Shown here: positions 31,994 through 42,723 of the stretch, in pieces
Layout: each line of letters opens with the position of its first letter
How positions within the stretch are numbered: the stretch's first letter is position 1
Source: Cladosporium sp. IMV 00045
Lineage: Eukaryota; Ascomycota; Dothideomycetes; Cladosporiales; Cladosporiaceae
Reading direction: 5' to 3'
DNA length: 64,000 nt
Assembly (NCBI GenBank): GCA_001931905.2
Contig: MSJI02000707.1
Coordinates: 1-64,000 of the forward strand
The notes under the pieces: generated by a model
Told to the model about the DNA's origin: nothing
Database searches by the model: none
Seen by the model: the letters and a program-made list of their open reading frames with translations, nothing else
Position numbers and translations under genes: made by a program

Positions 31994-33142
31994 CTAGTTC
32001 TTCTTCGCCTTCTTCGCCTTACCGCTCGCCTTACCCTCCTTACCAGCGCCGCGCTTCTTGCCCTTCTCCTCCGTCACCGTGGTGGTAACCTTCCCAGGCT
32101 CCTCGGTAACAGTCTTCTCCACAACCTTCACCGGCTCCTCAGCCTCAATGGCCTTAGCTTCCTCATCGTCCGCCTGCTTCAGCACCTTCTGCACCGGCAC
32201 GCTCTCCACAGCCCTCACAGCCGGCATGTCGAACTCATAGCCCAGCTCCTTCAATTTCGCAGCCTTCTCCTCGCGCTTCCTTTCCTCCCTCTCCACCCTC
32301 TTCTCCCACCCCTCCCTGTTCACGCCCTTGCGCAGCCTGACACCCTCCAACTTATTCCTCGGCGCCACGCGCTTGCGTCCCTCGCCCTTCCAGAAGTCCT
32401 CCGTGACTTGCTCGTCCGGCACGCGGCGCGCTTGCATGATATGCCCGAACAGGAGGTACTTGTCCATGGTCTTTGCGACGATGGTGGCGACTGCGGACGA
32501 GGCGAATTCCACGAAAGCGAAGTGCTTGCTCTTGCCCGTCTTGCGGTTGCGCGCCAGGCGGAGGTGCGTGATCGTGCCGAATTGCGAGAGGTAGGCGCGC
32601 AGCTGGGGCTCGAAGAAACCGTGGGGGAGGCGGGAGAGGTGGACGGTGCCGGGGACGGTTTCGGGATCATTTTCGCGGCTGCCGGTCTTTTTGATGATGT
32701 GCTTTTGCACGGCGCGCACGTTTAGAGGCGCCTCGGGGATTTTGGAGAGGGCAACGCCCTCGTCGTTGGTGGGTCCGTCTTCATTGTCGGAGCCCTCGTC
32801 TTCGCTGCTGGAGAAGCCGGCGAGGAGCTCGGCGGTCTGGTCGGCGGTGAGCTGGTTGCTCTCTTCGTCGTCGGCTTCGCTGTCGGATGCGGGCTCTTCG
32901 ATTTCTTTCACGGCGGCGGCGACGGGAGTTTTGCCGAGAGACTTCTTCGCTTTGCTCACGACCTTCTCTTTCTTGCCATCGGCTTGCTTCTTCTCGCTGG
33001 TGGAGGTTGCTGAGACTTTTTTGTTGGATCCTTTGAGGGCAGATTTCACCGGCGCGGGCTTCTCGGCGGAGGGGGCGGTTTTGACCTTTTTGGTGGCGGT
33101 AGCGGCGCCGTCGACGCTCTTGCGTTTCTTCTCGGCGGCCAT
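31994..33142 (-). CDS. NOP15: Nop15/NIFK-like nucleolar RRM protein
   Basis: Single exon, 382 residues from the ATG at 33142 (MAAEKKRKSVDG); the frame is open 45 codons upstream, but that part looks like leader. A Lys/Ala-rich basic N-terminus and an acidic patch (SSSEDEGSDNEDG) precede one RRM at about residues 165-245: VHLSRLPHGFFEPQLRAYLS (RNP2), KHFAFVEFAS (RNP1) and YLLFGHIMQARRVPDEQV. After the RRM comes the basic WKGEGRKRVAPRNKLEGV stretch typical of this family, then a Lys-rich tail. Yeast Nop15 acts in 60S subunit assembly at the pre-rRNA ITS2 region in the nucleolus. It starts 258 bases from the divergent SMN gene. Confidence 0.88.
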   Translation of the reverse strand: MAAEKKRKSVDGAATATKKVKTAPSAEKPAPVKSALKGSNKKVSATSTSEKKQADGKKEKVVSKAKKSLGKTPVAAAVKEIEEPASDSEADDEESNQLTADQTAELLAGFSSSEDEGSDNEDGPTNDEGVALSKIPEAPLNVRAVQKHIIKKTGSRENDPETVPGTVHLSRLPHGFFEPQLRAYLSQFGTITHLRLARNRKTGKSKHFAFVEFASSAVATIVAKTMDKYLLFGHIMQARRVPDEQVTEDFWKGEGRKRVAPRNKLEGVRLRKGVNREGWEKRVEREERKREEKAAKLKELGYEFDMPAVRAVESVPVQKVLKQADDEEAKAIEAEEPVKVVEKTVTEEPGKVTTTVTEEKGKKRGAGKEGKASGKAKKAKKN

Positions 33143-33400
33143 ATTGTGTGTGAATGTGGGAGAGGGTTTAATATGTTGTAGTCGAGGTTTTTTCTTTCGC
33201 AAGACCCGTCTCGACTTTTGGAGATTTGGGCGGGCTTGCTGGAACTTTTTCTCTGCGAAGCGCGGAGATGAGGGCAAGTCTGCCGAGCCCTCTGAACTTC
33301 ACTTGCCGGCCGGGCGACTTTAAACTTGACCTGTGGACCCACCATCAACAGTGCCATTCGACAACCTCTCATCGACAAAAAAGCGAAACCAAGTCAAAAT
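33143..33400. promoter_or_regulatory. Short bidirectional promoter between NOP15-like and SMN genes
   Basis: Only 258 bases separate the two divergent start codons, so the two RNA-processing genes must share regulatory sequence. One CTTGCCGG half-site occurs near 33302, at background frequency. Confidence 0.5.
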
Positions 33401-34032
33401 ATGACAGGAGACAACCTAACACACGAGGAAATCTGGGATGATTCCGCACTGCAAGAATCCTGGGAAGATGCCCTAGCCGAATACAAGGTTCGCAATGTTA
33501 TGCTCCTATGCCGAGATGAACTTACACTAACGTTGGAATGAAATCAAGAAATATCACAGCCTAGCCGCCAAAGGCGAGCAAGTCGATCTCAGCCAACTGG
33601 AAAGCAATAAAGAAGCGAGTACCCAGTCAACCGTTGCTAACAATGCGCAATTGCATCAACAAGGACCGGCGACGTCAAACGGGACCGCCACCCAACAACC
33701 GTCCCAACTACAATCACAATCACATACGACCGCCAGTGCACCAATGGAAATCGAGCCACCCACATCAGCACCAACAACAGCTCCAACAGTATCTTCAACT
33801 CTTCAACAACCGGCCGCTACCATGCCACAGGCGGTCTTGAATTCCAGTAAGCGGATTCTCAAATTCACACGTGCAAATTCCGACCAACATTCGGGAAAAA
33901 CTGACAAGTCTTATCACAGTGCAAGACGAAAGCATGAAGAACCTGATGATGAGCTGGTACTACGCCGGCTACTACACGGGTTTGCTCGAGGGGCAGCAGA
34001 AGGCGTACGCTAGTATGCAGGAGACGGGGTGA
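33401..34032 (+). CDS. SMN1: SMN (survival motor neuron) homologue, fungal short form
   Basis: Three exons: 33401-33487, 33549-33846 and 33920-34032, giving 165 residues. The N-terminal helix IWDDSALQESWEDALAEYKK matches the Gemin2-binding segment of SMN. The last exon carries the oligomerising YG box: LMMSWYYAGYYTGLLEGQ. Between them lies a Gln/Ser/Thr/Pro-rich disordered linker, with no Tudor domain, as in the fission yeast protein. SMN with Gemin2 assembles Sm cores on spliceosomal snRNAs. The second intron donor falls after one base of a codon, and the spliced join gives MQDESMKN before the YG box. The two conserved ends make the call firm. Confidence 0.9.
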
Positions 34033-35056
34033 GGTTGAGTTGGAAGTTGTTTAATTGATGAAGAAGGCTTGAAAATCAGGCTGATGCGCAGCTTGTTCGT
34101 GGGTTAGGAGGTAAGTAACTGAGAGAAATGACCCGTCATGTTACAACGTTTGATAGGTACAGTATGCTGATGAAATATGTGTGATGGTGCAGTTGTCCCC
34201 ACCACAGTACTACATGCGCCCTCGCGCGCCAATCATGCCAGAATATCGACATTGGCGCGCTTCCCTTGTGCTTCATCCTTTACACCGGACGAGCCGCGAG
34301 TTGTCTCCACCAGCAGGCTTAGCGCCGCGCTCAGAGCGCATCCATCACTACTCTGGAGCCTCTCGCATTGGCGGTGTAGTTTTGAATGGGGCAATAAAGG
34401 CTTCCTCCAAGCGGAGCATCTGCAGGGCTGCGTAGCTAGGGCTCATGCGGCTTTCCAGACGAGACATTTTCCAGAAGAAGTTGCCGTTGCAGTATCGATC
34501 GGTTAAGGTCTCTTAGACTCGCTGAAACAGTCAATCTCGAGCCTGCATACTCGGTGGCCGCAACATAGCGATCGCGGGCTAGCGGTGGAATCGGCGTTGT
34601 CCTTTAGATTAGACATACAAAATCTTGATCGTTCCTCACGAGAGGGACCGTTACCCGAATCGGCTGTTCGCCTGTGGTTCGTGTCCGTTCTCCGGCGTTG
34701 CAAGGACGGTAACCACAATTCATGCCTGCAAGAACCCGATTCGATCCGTATTCTCAGGCTAGACGTGCCAGTGCTCTGCTGTGCTTTCATATTTGCACAT
34801 TCTGCCTCTAAAGCAAGGCTTCATATGTGCACCCTCGAGAGCAATGTTGAGGCGGGCCAGACTTGAGTTGTGGCAGTCAAGTAAAATCCAGCGACATATC
34901 CGGTAGCGGTTCTGCTCGACATTGAGCCTTGAGTCTCCGTGGCGAGCATTACGCTCGATGATGCCAGTGCGATGTCGACTTCTTCGCGACGAAACCGTCC
35001 CGATCGACAAGCACAGCCCACCCTCCCAAGATTGCAAATTCAAACCTCCAATCACC
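34033..35056. other. Intergenic, about 1 kb, nothing recognised
   Basis: Both genes at its edges end here (SMN from the left, the small membrane protein gene from the right). Short ORFs at 34177-34506 and 34585-34866 have no recognisable features. Confidence 0.5.
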
Positions 35057-35497
35057 CTACCTCCTCTCACCCTTCAACGCCCTCAACCTCTCCTCCTCCT
35101 TACTCCTCGCCCTCCCACCCTCCACCTGCTTATCCTCCTCCCCACCCTTCCCAAACAACTGCCCAGCCAACTCCCCCACTGTGCCCCTCTCCCCCTCCCT
35201 CCTCCCCCCCATCCCATGCCGTCTCCTATTCTCCTCAATCAAACTCAGCCCTTCCCCACCGGTATCTTTCTCTCTGTACCGACGGGCATTCTCTTTCGCC
35301 GCCCGGATGCTCGTCGTGCTGTACACGAAGAGGATGCAGGCCATGGTGAAAGCGGCCGCGGGCGCCATGGCGGTGCGCGCGTTGAAGGGGCGGCGGGGGA
35401 GGGGGCGTGCCGGTGTGGGTGCTGGTGGTGCGGGCACGGGGCGAGAGGATTCGGTTGTGCCGGCTGGGCCGCGGGGTTTGGAGAGGCGGGCGCCCAT
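35057..35497 (-). CDS. Small putative N-myristoylated membrane protein, unknown function
   Basis: Single exon, 146 residues from the ATG at 35497. The start MGARLSKPRG fits an N-myristoylation signal (Gly2, Ser at position 6, basic residue after). A Pro/Arg-rich stretch follows, then one hydrophobic segment (AMAPAAAFTMACILFVYSTT, residues ~48-67) and a charged tail (SIRAAKENARRYREKDTGGE, ISLIEENRRRHG-like). The helix plus SIRAAKxNA pattern looks conserved in ascomycetes, but I know no function. The frame is open well upstream of this ATG, with non-protein-like composition. The C-terminus is Lys/Arg/Glu-rich. Confidence 0.6.
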   Translation of the reverse strand: MGARLSKPRGPAGTTESSRPVPAPPAPTPARPLPRRPFNARTAMAPAAAFTMACILFVYSTTSIRAAKENARRYREKDTGGEGLSLIEENRRRHGMGGRREGERGTVGELAGQLFGKGGEEDKQVEGGRARSKEEERLRALKGERR

Positions 35498-36592
35498 GTT
35501 TTTGACGGTTTTTGAGGGTCTTTGAGGAGTCTGGGTAGTGTTTGTATGTGTGGATTTTGGAATCGTCTTGAAAGTGGTTTGGAGGGAGGTCGTGAACATA
35601 TGAAGACGGTGAAGTGAAGCTTGATGGAGCTTGGGCCTTGCGTATGATTTCATCGGTATAGCTTGCGTGCATCTTCTATTCACATGTACATCTACATGTA
35701 TTATTTTAATTCTCACATGGTCGAGATTCGCACTCTTGATATATGTCAATAGCCCATGGCAATGATATGATCTCAAGCTGCTCTTCATTAGCTAAACCTA
35801 GAATTAAAAGAATGGTCATCTATCAAAGCACTACATGTACGCCTCTGACGGCGTCCGCCGTGGACTTGGGTCCTTTCGCGTATGCATGGTCTGCAGATCT
35901 CGTTATACCACTTGTGCCAACACGAAATATTCCCGACTTGTCTTTTCTAAGTTAGCACAGCTCCTCAAATGACTACATGAGATAACTGTTGCTCGTATAT
36001 CGATAGCTTTGTGCACGCCAAACAAAGGACTTTGCTCTCTCGGCGTTAAACAAGCATACCACCGATAAGGCCTCCCGTAAGCAACACGATTATTATGCAG
36101 GCGCACTAAGTGGGAGCGTGCCATAATACCGATTTGGTGAGTGGTGTTTCTGCTGTGTCATCCTGTGCGAAGACAGTAATGTCACCATCGGCATACGGAA
36201 TTGCAGTCGTCGTCCGCGTCCGTGTCCATTGGATTTCGTGATCCGGGTTTGGATGCGATCGTGAAACACAACCATCTGATGGCTTAGTCAATTCGGTCTT
36301 ATTGCGACTGGATTTCTTTGTACACTCACACATGCAGCCGCAATCCTTTGAACCTTGCGAATGCGATTGAGCTTGCGTGCGAGAAGGGCTGCCTGATCGC
36401 GTTCCTGATTATGAAGCATCATGAGAGGTCGTCGCGAGGAAGGATTGATCGTCGCAATCTTACCAGAGTTTAAATACTGCTTGACTTCACGGACATCTCT
36501 GAGTTTACCCATTGCAATCCAACATCGACCGTACGATCATCCACTGATACATCAATCAACACATCGAATTTCCAACGTCAAACAACGCCAAC
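35498..36592. other. Intergenic between divergent genes, nothing recognised
   Basis: About 1.1 kb. Small ORFs between 35743 and 36512 have no family features. The stretch near 35680-35830 is AT-rich. Confidence 0.5.
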
Positions 36593-37591
36593 ATGCCGTT
36601 CGATTTCAAGGACAATCTGCAGGTCAGGCCGGCCGAGATCAAGACCTACCACAAGGACACCTACGATCGCATCTCGCCTTCAAAGACCACGTTCGACGCA
36701 AAGGGCAAGACTCTGCTCATCACGGCCGGTGGTACGTCTCACGAACTCATCAAACCGCTGGAGAGACTCCACTAACCACTCCCAGCAACCGGCATCGGCT
36801 ACTCCATCAGCGAGTCCTTCGCCAAAGCCGGTATCAGCCGCATCATCATCATCCAACGCCGCCAGTCCGTCCTCGACGAAGCGAAGGCGTCCCTCGAAGC
36901 CGCCTACCCCTCCGTGAAAGTCGAGACCTACGCCGCGTCGCAGTCCGACTTCCCACGTATGAGCGAGATCCTCAGCTCAGTCGGCGAAATCGACGTCCTG
37001 GTCCCCTGCGCCACGGCCGTCGCCAGCATGACTCCCACCAAAGACATCAGCACCGAGGCCATGGCCAACTACTTCACCGTCAACGTCGTCGGCTTCCATC
37101 ACATGGTGAAGGAGTTCGTCAACCTCCCCTCCACCGCTTGTGGAGGACCCAAGTCCGTTCTCCACGTGAGCTCCTGCGCCTCCCAGATGGTCGTGCCGAA
37201 CGCCAATGGGTATTGCGCGTCTAAGGCGGCTGCCAACCAGCTCACCACGCACTTCGCTTTCGACGAGCCGGCCAGCAACGTCAAGTTCATCTCTTTCCAC
37301 CCGGGTTCGATTTGGACGCCGCTCGCGGAGGAGAATATCCCTAAAGATATGGCTGTTTGGGAGGATAGTAAGTTCCTTTGAATTCCAATGTTGTAAAACG
37401 AGGGCATTCACTGACAACATCGATGTATAGTCAAGGTGCCGGGTGATTTTGCCGTCTGGCTCGCTAGCCCTGAGGCGGATTTCCTCAACGGCCGCTATGT
37501 CTGGGCCCAGTGGGATGTGGACGATTTGATCTCCATGAAGGACAAGGTCCTCGCCGATCCGAGTGCGCTCACTACTGGTTTGACTAGGTAG
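36593..37591 (+). CDS. Short-chain dehydrogenase/reductase
   Basis: Three exons: 36593-36731, 36786-37367 and 37431-37591, giving 293 residues. Intron 1 splits the Rossmann motif; joined it reads [14 protein letters not shown] (TGxxxGxG form with Ala first). Further marks are the cofactor-side IIIIQRRQS, the catalytic Ser in [13 protein letters not shown] (YxxxK) and the FHPGSIWTP turn. A ~35-residue N-terminal extension precedes the fold. It resembles uncharacterised fungal SDRs; substrate unknown. It converges with the aldo-keto reductase gene, with 287 bases between the stops, and the two redox enzymes could act on related substrates, though nothing shows this directly. Confidence 0.87.
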
Positions 37592-37878
37592 AGGGTAGGA
37601 TCTGTGGAGTGTTGTGAGAGTTTGCTGAGTTTGTTGGGCTGACGGCCTTGCTTGCGAGTGAGTATGGGATGAGGTTGGGAATTGGGACTGCTGTTGGATT
37701 GGAGGGTGAGGCCGGTGCAAGTATAGGAAGTTGTCTGTTTCATCAATAATATCATCTGACTCCGTGAGGATTGTGTCTGAGGGTTTCGTTATTGCGTTTG
37801 CATAGATTTCTTCTATCAGTGTTGCTTTCGTTTCCGTTCATATATACATCATCCAAAAGTATCGTCTGAACAGGACAT

Positions 37879-38897
37879 CTATGGCGCATCGACGGGGTCC
37901 CAATCTAAAAGATCACAAAAAGTCAGTCAAGACCCAACACAACAACAGAAAACCAAACCCCTAAACCAAGAACGAAAACCGCGACTCACCAGTAACAAGA
38001 TATTCATCCAACCCATCCATCACCTCCACATCCCCCTCCTCAATCACAAATCCGCCCACGTCCGCATTCTCCACAATCCGCTCCCTCTTCACACTCTTCG
38101 GCAACACCACGTGCCCGTGCTGCAGATTCCACCGCACCATCAGCTGCGCGGGCGTGCAGTTGTATTTCTGTGAAAGACGGACTATGGTCGGGTCCTTCAT
38201 TTTGTAGGCGCGCGCGAGGGGTGCGTAGGCTTCCACGACGATATTGTGCTTTTTGCAGTGCTGCGTGAGGGAGGAGCGGGTGTTGAAGGGGTGGACTTCG
38301 ATTTGGTTTATGGCGGGGAGGTGGCGGGGGGAGGAGGCGAAGAGTTCGTCGATCTAGTTCGTTTCGTCAATGAAAAAAGAATCTTCTTGATATGATTAGA
38401 GAGGGAGGTTTCGATCAACTCACGTGTTTCTCGCCATAATTGCTCACGCCCGGAATCCTCACCTCGCCCTCATCCACGGCATCCTCCAGGGCCCGCCAAC
38501 TCTCCAACCGCGCTTTCTTGCCCCCGTAAGGCGAATGCAGCAGGAACAAATCGATATACCCCAGTCCGCACTCCTTCACACTCTTCGTGATACTCTTCCT
38601 CACCTGCTCATAACTCGCATTACTCGCCAATTTACTCGTGTAGTGGATATCCTCGCGCCTCAACTCGCCCTCGTGTTCTTGCAGGTATTCGAGGATCGTG
38701 CTGCCGACTTCGCGCTCGTTGTGGTACATTTGCGCCGAGTCGAAGGCGCGGTAGCCGGCTTCGAGGGCGTAGCGGACGGCGCGCCGGGTCTCGGCGCCGG
38801 AGGTTAGGTAGACGCCTAGGTGGATGTGGGGGAGGGTGAGGGAGGGGGTGTTGGGGAGGGGGAGGCGGCTAGTTAGGGAGTAGGTTTGGGTGGCCAT
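37879..38897 (-). CDS. Aldo-keto reductase
   Basis: Three exons: 38897-38424, 38353-37990 and a 26-base last exon 37904-37879, giving 287 residues. An ATG four codons upstream (38909) is an alternative start. The AKR catalytic tetrad is visible: Asp and Tyr in [14 protein letters not shown], Lys in IHYTSKL and His in LLHSPYGG. Other marks are [27 protein letters not shown] and the NADPH-binding [15 protein letters not shown]. The tiny final exon adds DWDPVDAP and ends the protein as in homologues; without it the frame would run on through the intron. It acts as a cytosolic NADPH-dependent carbonyl reductase on an unknown substrate. Confidence 0.88.
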
Positions 38898-39711
38898 TTT
38901 TCTTAGCATTGGTTGGGGGTTGGTGAGAAGGCAGATCTTTACTTTCAATTCTTGGGGAGTTTTGGGAGGACGAAGGGGGGACTGCAAGGGGGTACATGTA
39001 CATGTATGTATATACAAGATGATCGAAAGACAAGACGGTCTTATTATCGTAGGATGACGTCGTTAGGTGGATTTTTCGATTGTACACTTGTAGAGATGTT
39101 CGATCGATGATAAGGGGCCTCATAGCAAGAAATTGGTGGGACTAGCTGTCAGATATCAGCAACAAATTTCTCCATGCATTTGTTGTGCTTCTCGTCGTAT
39201 CTCGACGTCGAAACAATGGTTCAAGAATAGCATATAGAGAAATGGATGTCTTGGACGTTGGAATAGCCTCGGATCAGTCGAAACGTTAGGTCGATCACGC
39301 GAGCCAGTAGCCAGGGTCTTTTGCTCTCAAAATCGGTCGGCTTCATCACCGGCGGAAGCTAAGGAAAGTATCTCACAAGCATCATGCCATTCTTCTTTAT
39401 TCTTTCTTTATTCCAATAGCCGGGTAAATTATTAACATGACATGGGATGATCTCATCTGCAACACTGTAGTTGTTCCACACACACTGCGTGACACCAAAG
39501 TAGGTCGACAATACCTTCATCTACCAATTCGCATCTCCTCAGCCTCACTACTGCCCTACAGCTATCATCCACCTCAATCCACTCCAGACTCCCCTCGATC
39601 CGTGCAACGACTCTCTGACCTCATCACTTCACCTCTCCATCTCCAGATCGGTGTACCTTGCAGCAGCTGCCCCAAACTCAATCTCACTTCATATATACAC
39701 ACACCACCACC
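38898..39711. other. Divergent promoter region, nothing further recognised
   Basis: Between the AKR start and the start of the proline-rich hypothetical gene. A CACCACCACC run directly precedes the ATG at 39712. Confidence 0.6.
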
Positions 39712-40653
39712 ATGGACCGATACGGCCAGTTCAACTCCAGACCCTTCGATTCATACTACGCAAACCGACCTCCGCCGCCTCACTTGTACCCCGCCGCCGC
39801 CTCGTCGTCTTCATCCGCCTCCGCCTCATCTTCAACCAGACCCTCGCGCAAACCAAACTTCATGGACGGCATAATCGACGAGCCACCCGCTCCCCCTCCT
39901 CTCCTCTCCAATGATCCCAACTTCGACATCGTCGACTGGCATCCCGCCTACCAAAGCTGCCAGCGCTACTTCCTCGACCACGCGCAACACGAACCCGGCA
40001 CGCAAGCCCTCTGCGCACTGATAAACATTCGTCTCCCCTACCAATGGCTCGCCCACCCCATCATCACCTCCGCACCTGGCAACACCGCACCCTCACCCGC
40101 CTCGCACTCCAACCCCCAACAATTCACATTCACACCCTACCACCGCCCCCCGACCAACGGCTTCAACAGCCCCTCCCACTCCACCGCCTCCAACAACCAA
40201 CCTAACCCCAACCAACACCAGCAACAACCAACCTTCGTCTCCCTCCTCCCCTACATCCGGCGCCTCATAATCACCGGCTTCGACAAACCTCCAATCCTAC
40301 ACGGCTTCTTCGGCGACGACTGGGCGCGCGGCGTCTCGCCCCACCTCGACTGCGAGCGCCGCAACTACCTCTTCGCCGCCAAACACGGCGGGTGGAGGAC
40401 TTGCAAGAAACACTACGATGCGGGCTCGGGTGGGGGAGCGGATGAGTGCACGCCTTTCATGAAACCGCTCGGTGAGGCGAAGGTTGAGGAGATTCTCGCC
40501 GCTGAGAAAGCTTGGAGTCAGTGGTTGGCTATGGAGGATTGGATGGTGGGGCCCAGGGCGCCGGGGGATGGGGAGGGGGTCGGGTTGGGGGGGAGTAGTC
40601 AGGGGACTACGGCGAGGGGGAGTGGTGGTGGGGAGCATGAGAGGGGGAGGTGA
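39712..40653 (+). CDS. Proline/serine-rich protein with a conserved C-terminal domain, function unknown
   Basis: Single exon, 313 residues. Residues 1-60 are Pro/Ser/Ala-rich and disordered. A conserved-looking block begins at FDIVDWHPAYQSCQRYFLDH and ALCALINIRLPYQWL. It is interrupted by a Pro/Asn/Gln-rich insert and resumes at FVSLLPYIRRLIITGFDKP, then GFFGDDWARGVSPHLDCERR, NYLFAAKHGGWRTCKKHYD and AAEKAWSQWLAMEDW. This pattern of spaced Trp, Cys and Asp residues suggests a folded domain that I believe occurs in other ascomycetes, but I cannot name it. The C-terminus is Gly-rich. Codon use changes from C-ending to G-ending near 40450 without loss of frame. Confidence 0.72.
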   Translation: MDRYGQFNSRPFDSYYANRPPPPHLYPAAASSSSSASASSSTRPSRKPNFMDGIIDEPPAPPPLLSNDPNFDIVDWHPAYQSCQRYFLDHAQHEPGTQALCALINIRLPYQWLAHPIITSAPGNTAPSPASHSNPQQFTFTPYHRPPTNGFNSPSHSTASNNQPNPNQHQQQPTFVSLLPYIRRLIITGFDKPPILHGFFGDDWARGVSPHLDCERRNYLFAAKHGGWRTCKKHYDAGSGGGADECTPFMKPLGEAKVEEILAAEKAWSQWLAMEDWMVGPRAPGDGEGVGLGGSSQGTTARGSGGGEHERGR

Positions 40654-41377
40654 GGGAGTTGGGAGGAGAATGATGTTTGATGAATGATCATGATCAACGG
40701 TCTCTATCTGTGGAGATATTACAGCCTCGAAAACCGCCCGCGGCTGCATCTCCTGCCATACGCAATGGCGAACGCGTTCTTATTCTTGCAAGACTTCCAA
40801 CAATCGATCAATGTCTCTCGGACAGAGCTCCGGCACAAGATCTGGGTTCGGCACGCAGTTGATTGGGGGAGACCTCGAGAAGAACATGAGACGAAGAAAC
40901 ACGTGGGCGCCTCCCACGTGGGAATGATGACGACTTTTATGCACGCAAGGGTGATATATCTGCACAAAACGCATTGTCATGCTAGAGAATTATTATGATT
41001 GGCTCGCGGAGATGGGTTTGGCTGCGTAAGAGTAGATGTGATATGCACGAGAGGGTGTGGATGTGCTTTTGTCGTTTTATTATTAACCTTACATTGGGGG
41101 TTATATGCCGATTTTAGCGCAGCGTAGCATATTTTATGATGACCATGGAGCAAATATCAAGCTGAATGACCTAATCTTGGTACACCATTTGAAAAATCGC
41201 ATGCTCTTCTGGTCCGGTAATGCACAGTTTCCATGTCGCATGTATCTGTCTTCGCCGAAATGTCTGAAAATGCCAGAAAAGCACAAAAGAGGTATATAGA
41301 ACTGAAATACATCCTCCAGTGGACAGTGAAAGAAACAGGAAAAGAAAACCCGCCCCAAACGAAACCACCCTCTACCC
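40654..41377. other. Intergenic between convergent genes, nothing recognised
   Basis: 3' flanks of the proline-rich gene and the syntaxin gene. Confidence 0.6.
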
Positions 41378-42255
41378 CTAACCCAAAACAGCAGCCACAA
41401 TAATAACAGTCAACACCACCACCAAAATCAACAAAAGACAACACGCCTTCCCCCTCGCGCTCTTCTGATGCCGACTCGCCGTGCGCAACTGCTGATCCGC
41501 ATTCCGCGTATCATCCCTCGTCTGCGTCACGTTATCGCTGATCACGTCCAAACTCTGCCCTTGCTCGTGCACCATGTGCGCCACGTCGCGGAACAGCTCG
41601 TTAAGTTCCCCGACGGACTGCTCGATGTTGCGGATTTCCGACTCGCGCTCGATGATCAGCGTTTCTTGGAAGTCTACGTCGGATTGGTCTGCGAGCTGCG
41701 GTTGTTGCGCCTGCAATTGCTGCTGCTGCTGCTGCTGGCCTTGGCCTTGACTACCGTCCTGTGCCCCCTCCTCCTGCTCCAACGCCGTCCGCGCCGCGCT
41801 CGCGCTCGCTCGCTGCTTCTCCAGCGCCTGCCGCTGCAGCACCTGAAACTCGCTCAAACTCGCGCGGAACTCCTGGTTGAGCTTGCCCTGCGTGTACTTC
41901 TGGCTCGGCCCCAAGTCCTCCCAGTTGCTGACGCGCTTGAGCCCTTCGCCGATGTCTTTGAAGGACGCGCCCGTTTCGGCGAGGAGGTCTTGCACGCGCT
42001 CGCGCACGCGGTCGGTTTCGCGCTTTGTGCCGAGGAGGGCGATTTGGTTGTTGAGGCGGGAGATGGAGTTGGTGAGCGTGAAGAGTTTGTCCGAGAGGGT
42101 GGTGGTTAGGGACTGGAATTCGGGGTCGTCGGCATATTGAGGGTCGTCGGTGCGGCGCCAGGTTGTGGGTTGGGCTGGGAGGTGTTAGTGAGGGTTTATG
42201 GAGTGGGAGTGGGTAGGGACGTACACTCGAGAGCCCCGGAGTCTTGGAAGGACAT
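41378..42255 (-). CDS. PEP12: Endosomal/vacuolar Qa-SNARE, Pep12-like syntaxin
   Basis: Two exons: 42255-42225 (MSFQDSGALE plus one base) and 42174-41378, giving 275 residues. An N-terminal helical region (FQSLTTTLSDKLFTLTNSIS, then DLLAETGASFKDIGEGLKRV) matches the Habc bundle. A Gln-rich linker (GQGQQQQQQQLQ) leads to a SNARE motif at about 185-240 (ERESEIRNIEQSVGELNELF, RDVAHMVHEQGQSLDVISDN), with the central ionic-layer Gln in EQGQSLD. A tail anchor (CCLLLILVVVLTVIIVAAVL) ends the protein. Pep12 mediates Golgi-to-late-endosome fusion. Pep12 is preferred over Vam3 because of the ERESEIRNIE segment; the two are hard to separate by eye. Confidence 0.87.
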
Positions 42256-42723
42256 GGTGGTGGTGGTGGTGGATGTGAGGTCGTCGCTGGGCGGTGAGGT
42301 TGCGATTTGGTTATCGCTGGAATGAGCTGACTTCGTTGCCGATTAGCCAGCAGTGGTGTATACAGTCACGGTGTACAATTTGGTGACAGTATGGGACGAA
42401 GAGGAGTGAGGTCGTCGTGGTATGTCTCGTGCCGGCTAAGTGGCTTGGTGCCTTGCCCGGCATGGATGGATGACGTCCCGGCAAGTCGGTGCTGCCAGCG
42501 TCGCCAAGACTGTTTACCGCTTTGGAAACATGTGAGAGAGACGTTTGTGAAGTTCAATCAAACAAGTCCATCTCACACCACAACAACGAACACTTTCCTT
42601 CCATACGCACATCTCGGTGCGGATACTACGTGGAGGACTGTCTGACCAGCGATGTCTGAGTAGAAGCTGCATTTACACAACGCGACACTCGCGAAACCTT
42701 TTCTTTCACTACACCTCTTTAGC
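42256..42723. other. Divergent promoter of PEP12-like and NDC1 genes
   Basis: 468 bases. A (CCA)n run on the minus strand precedes the syntaxin ATG at 42255. One CCCGGCAAG half-site occurs near 42479. Confidence 0.55.
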
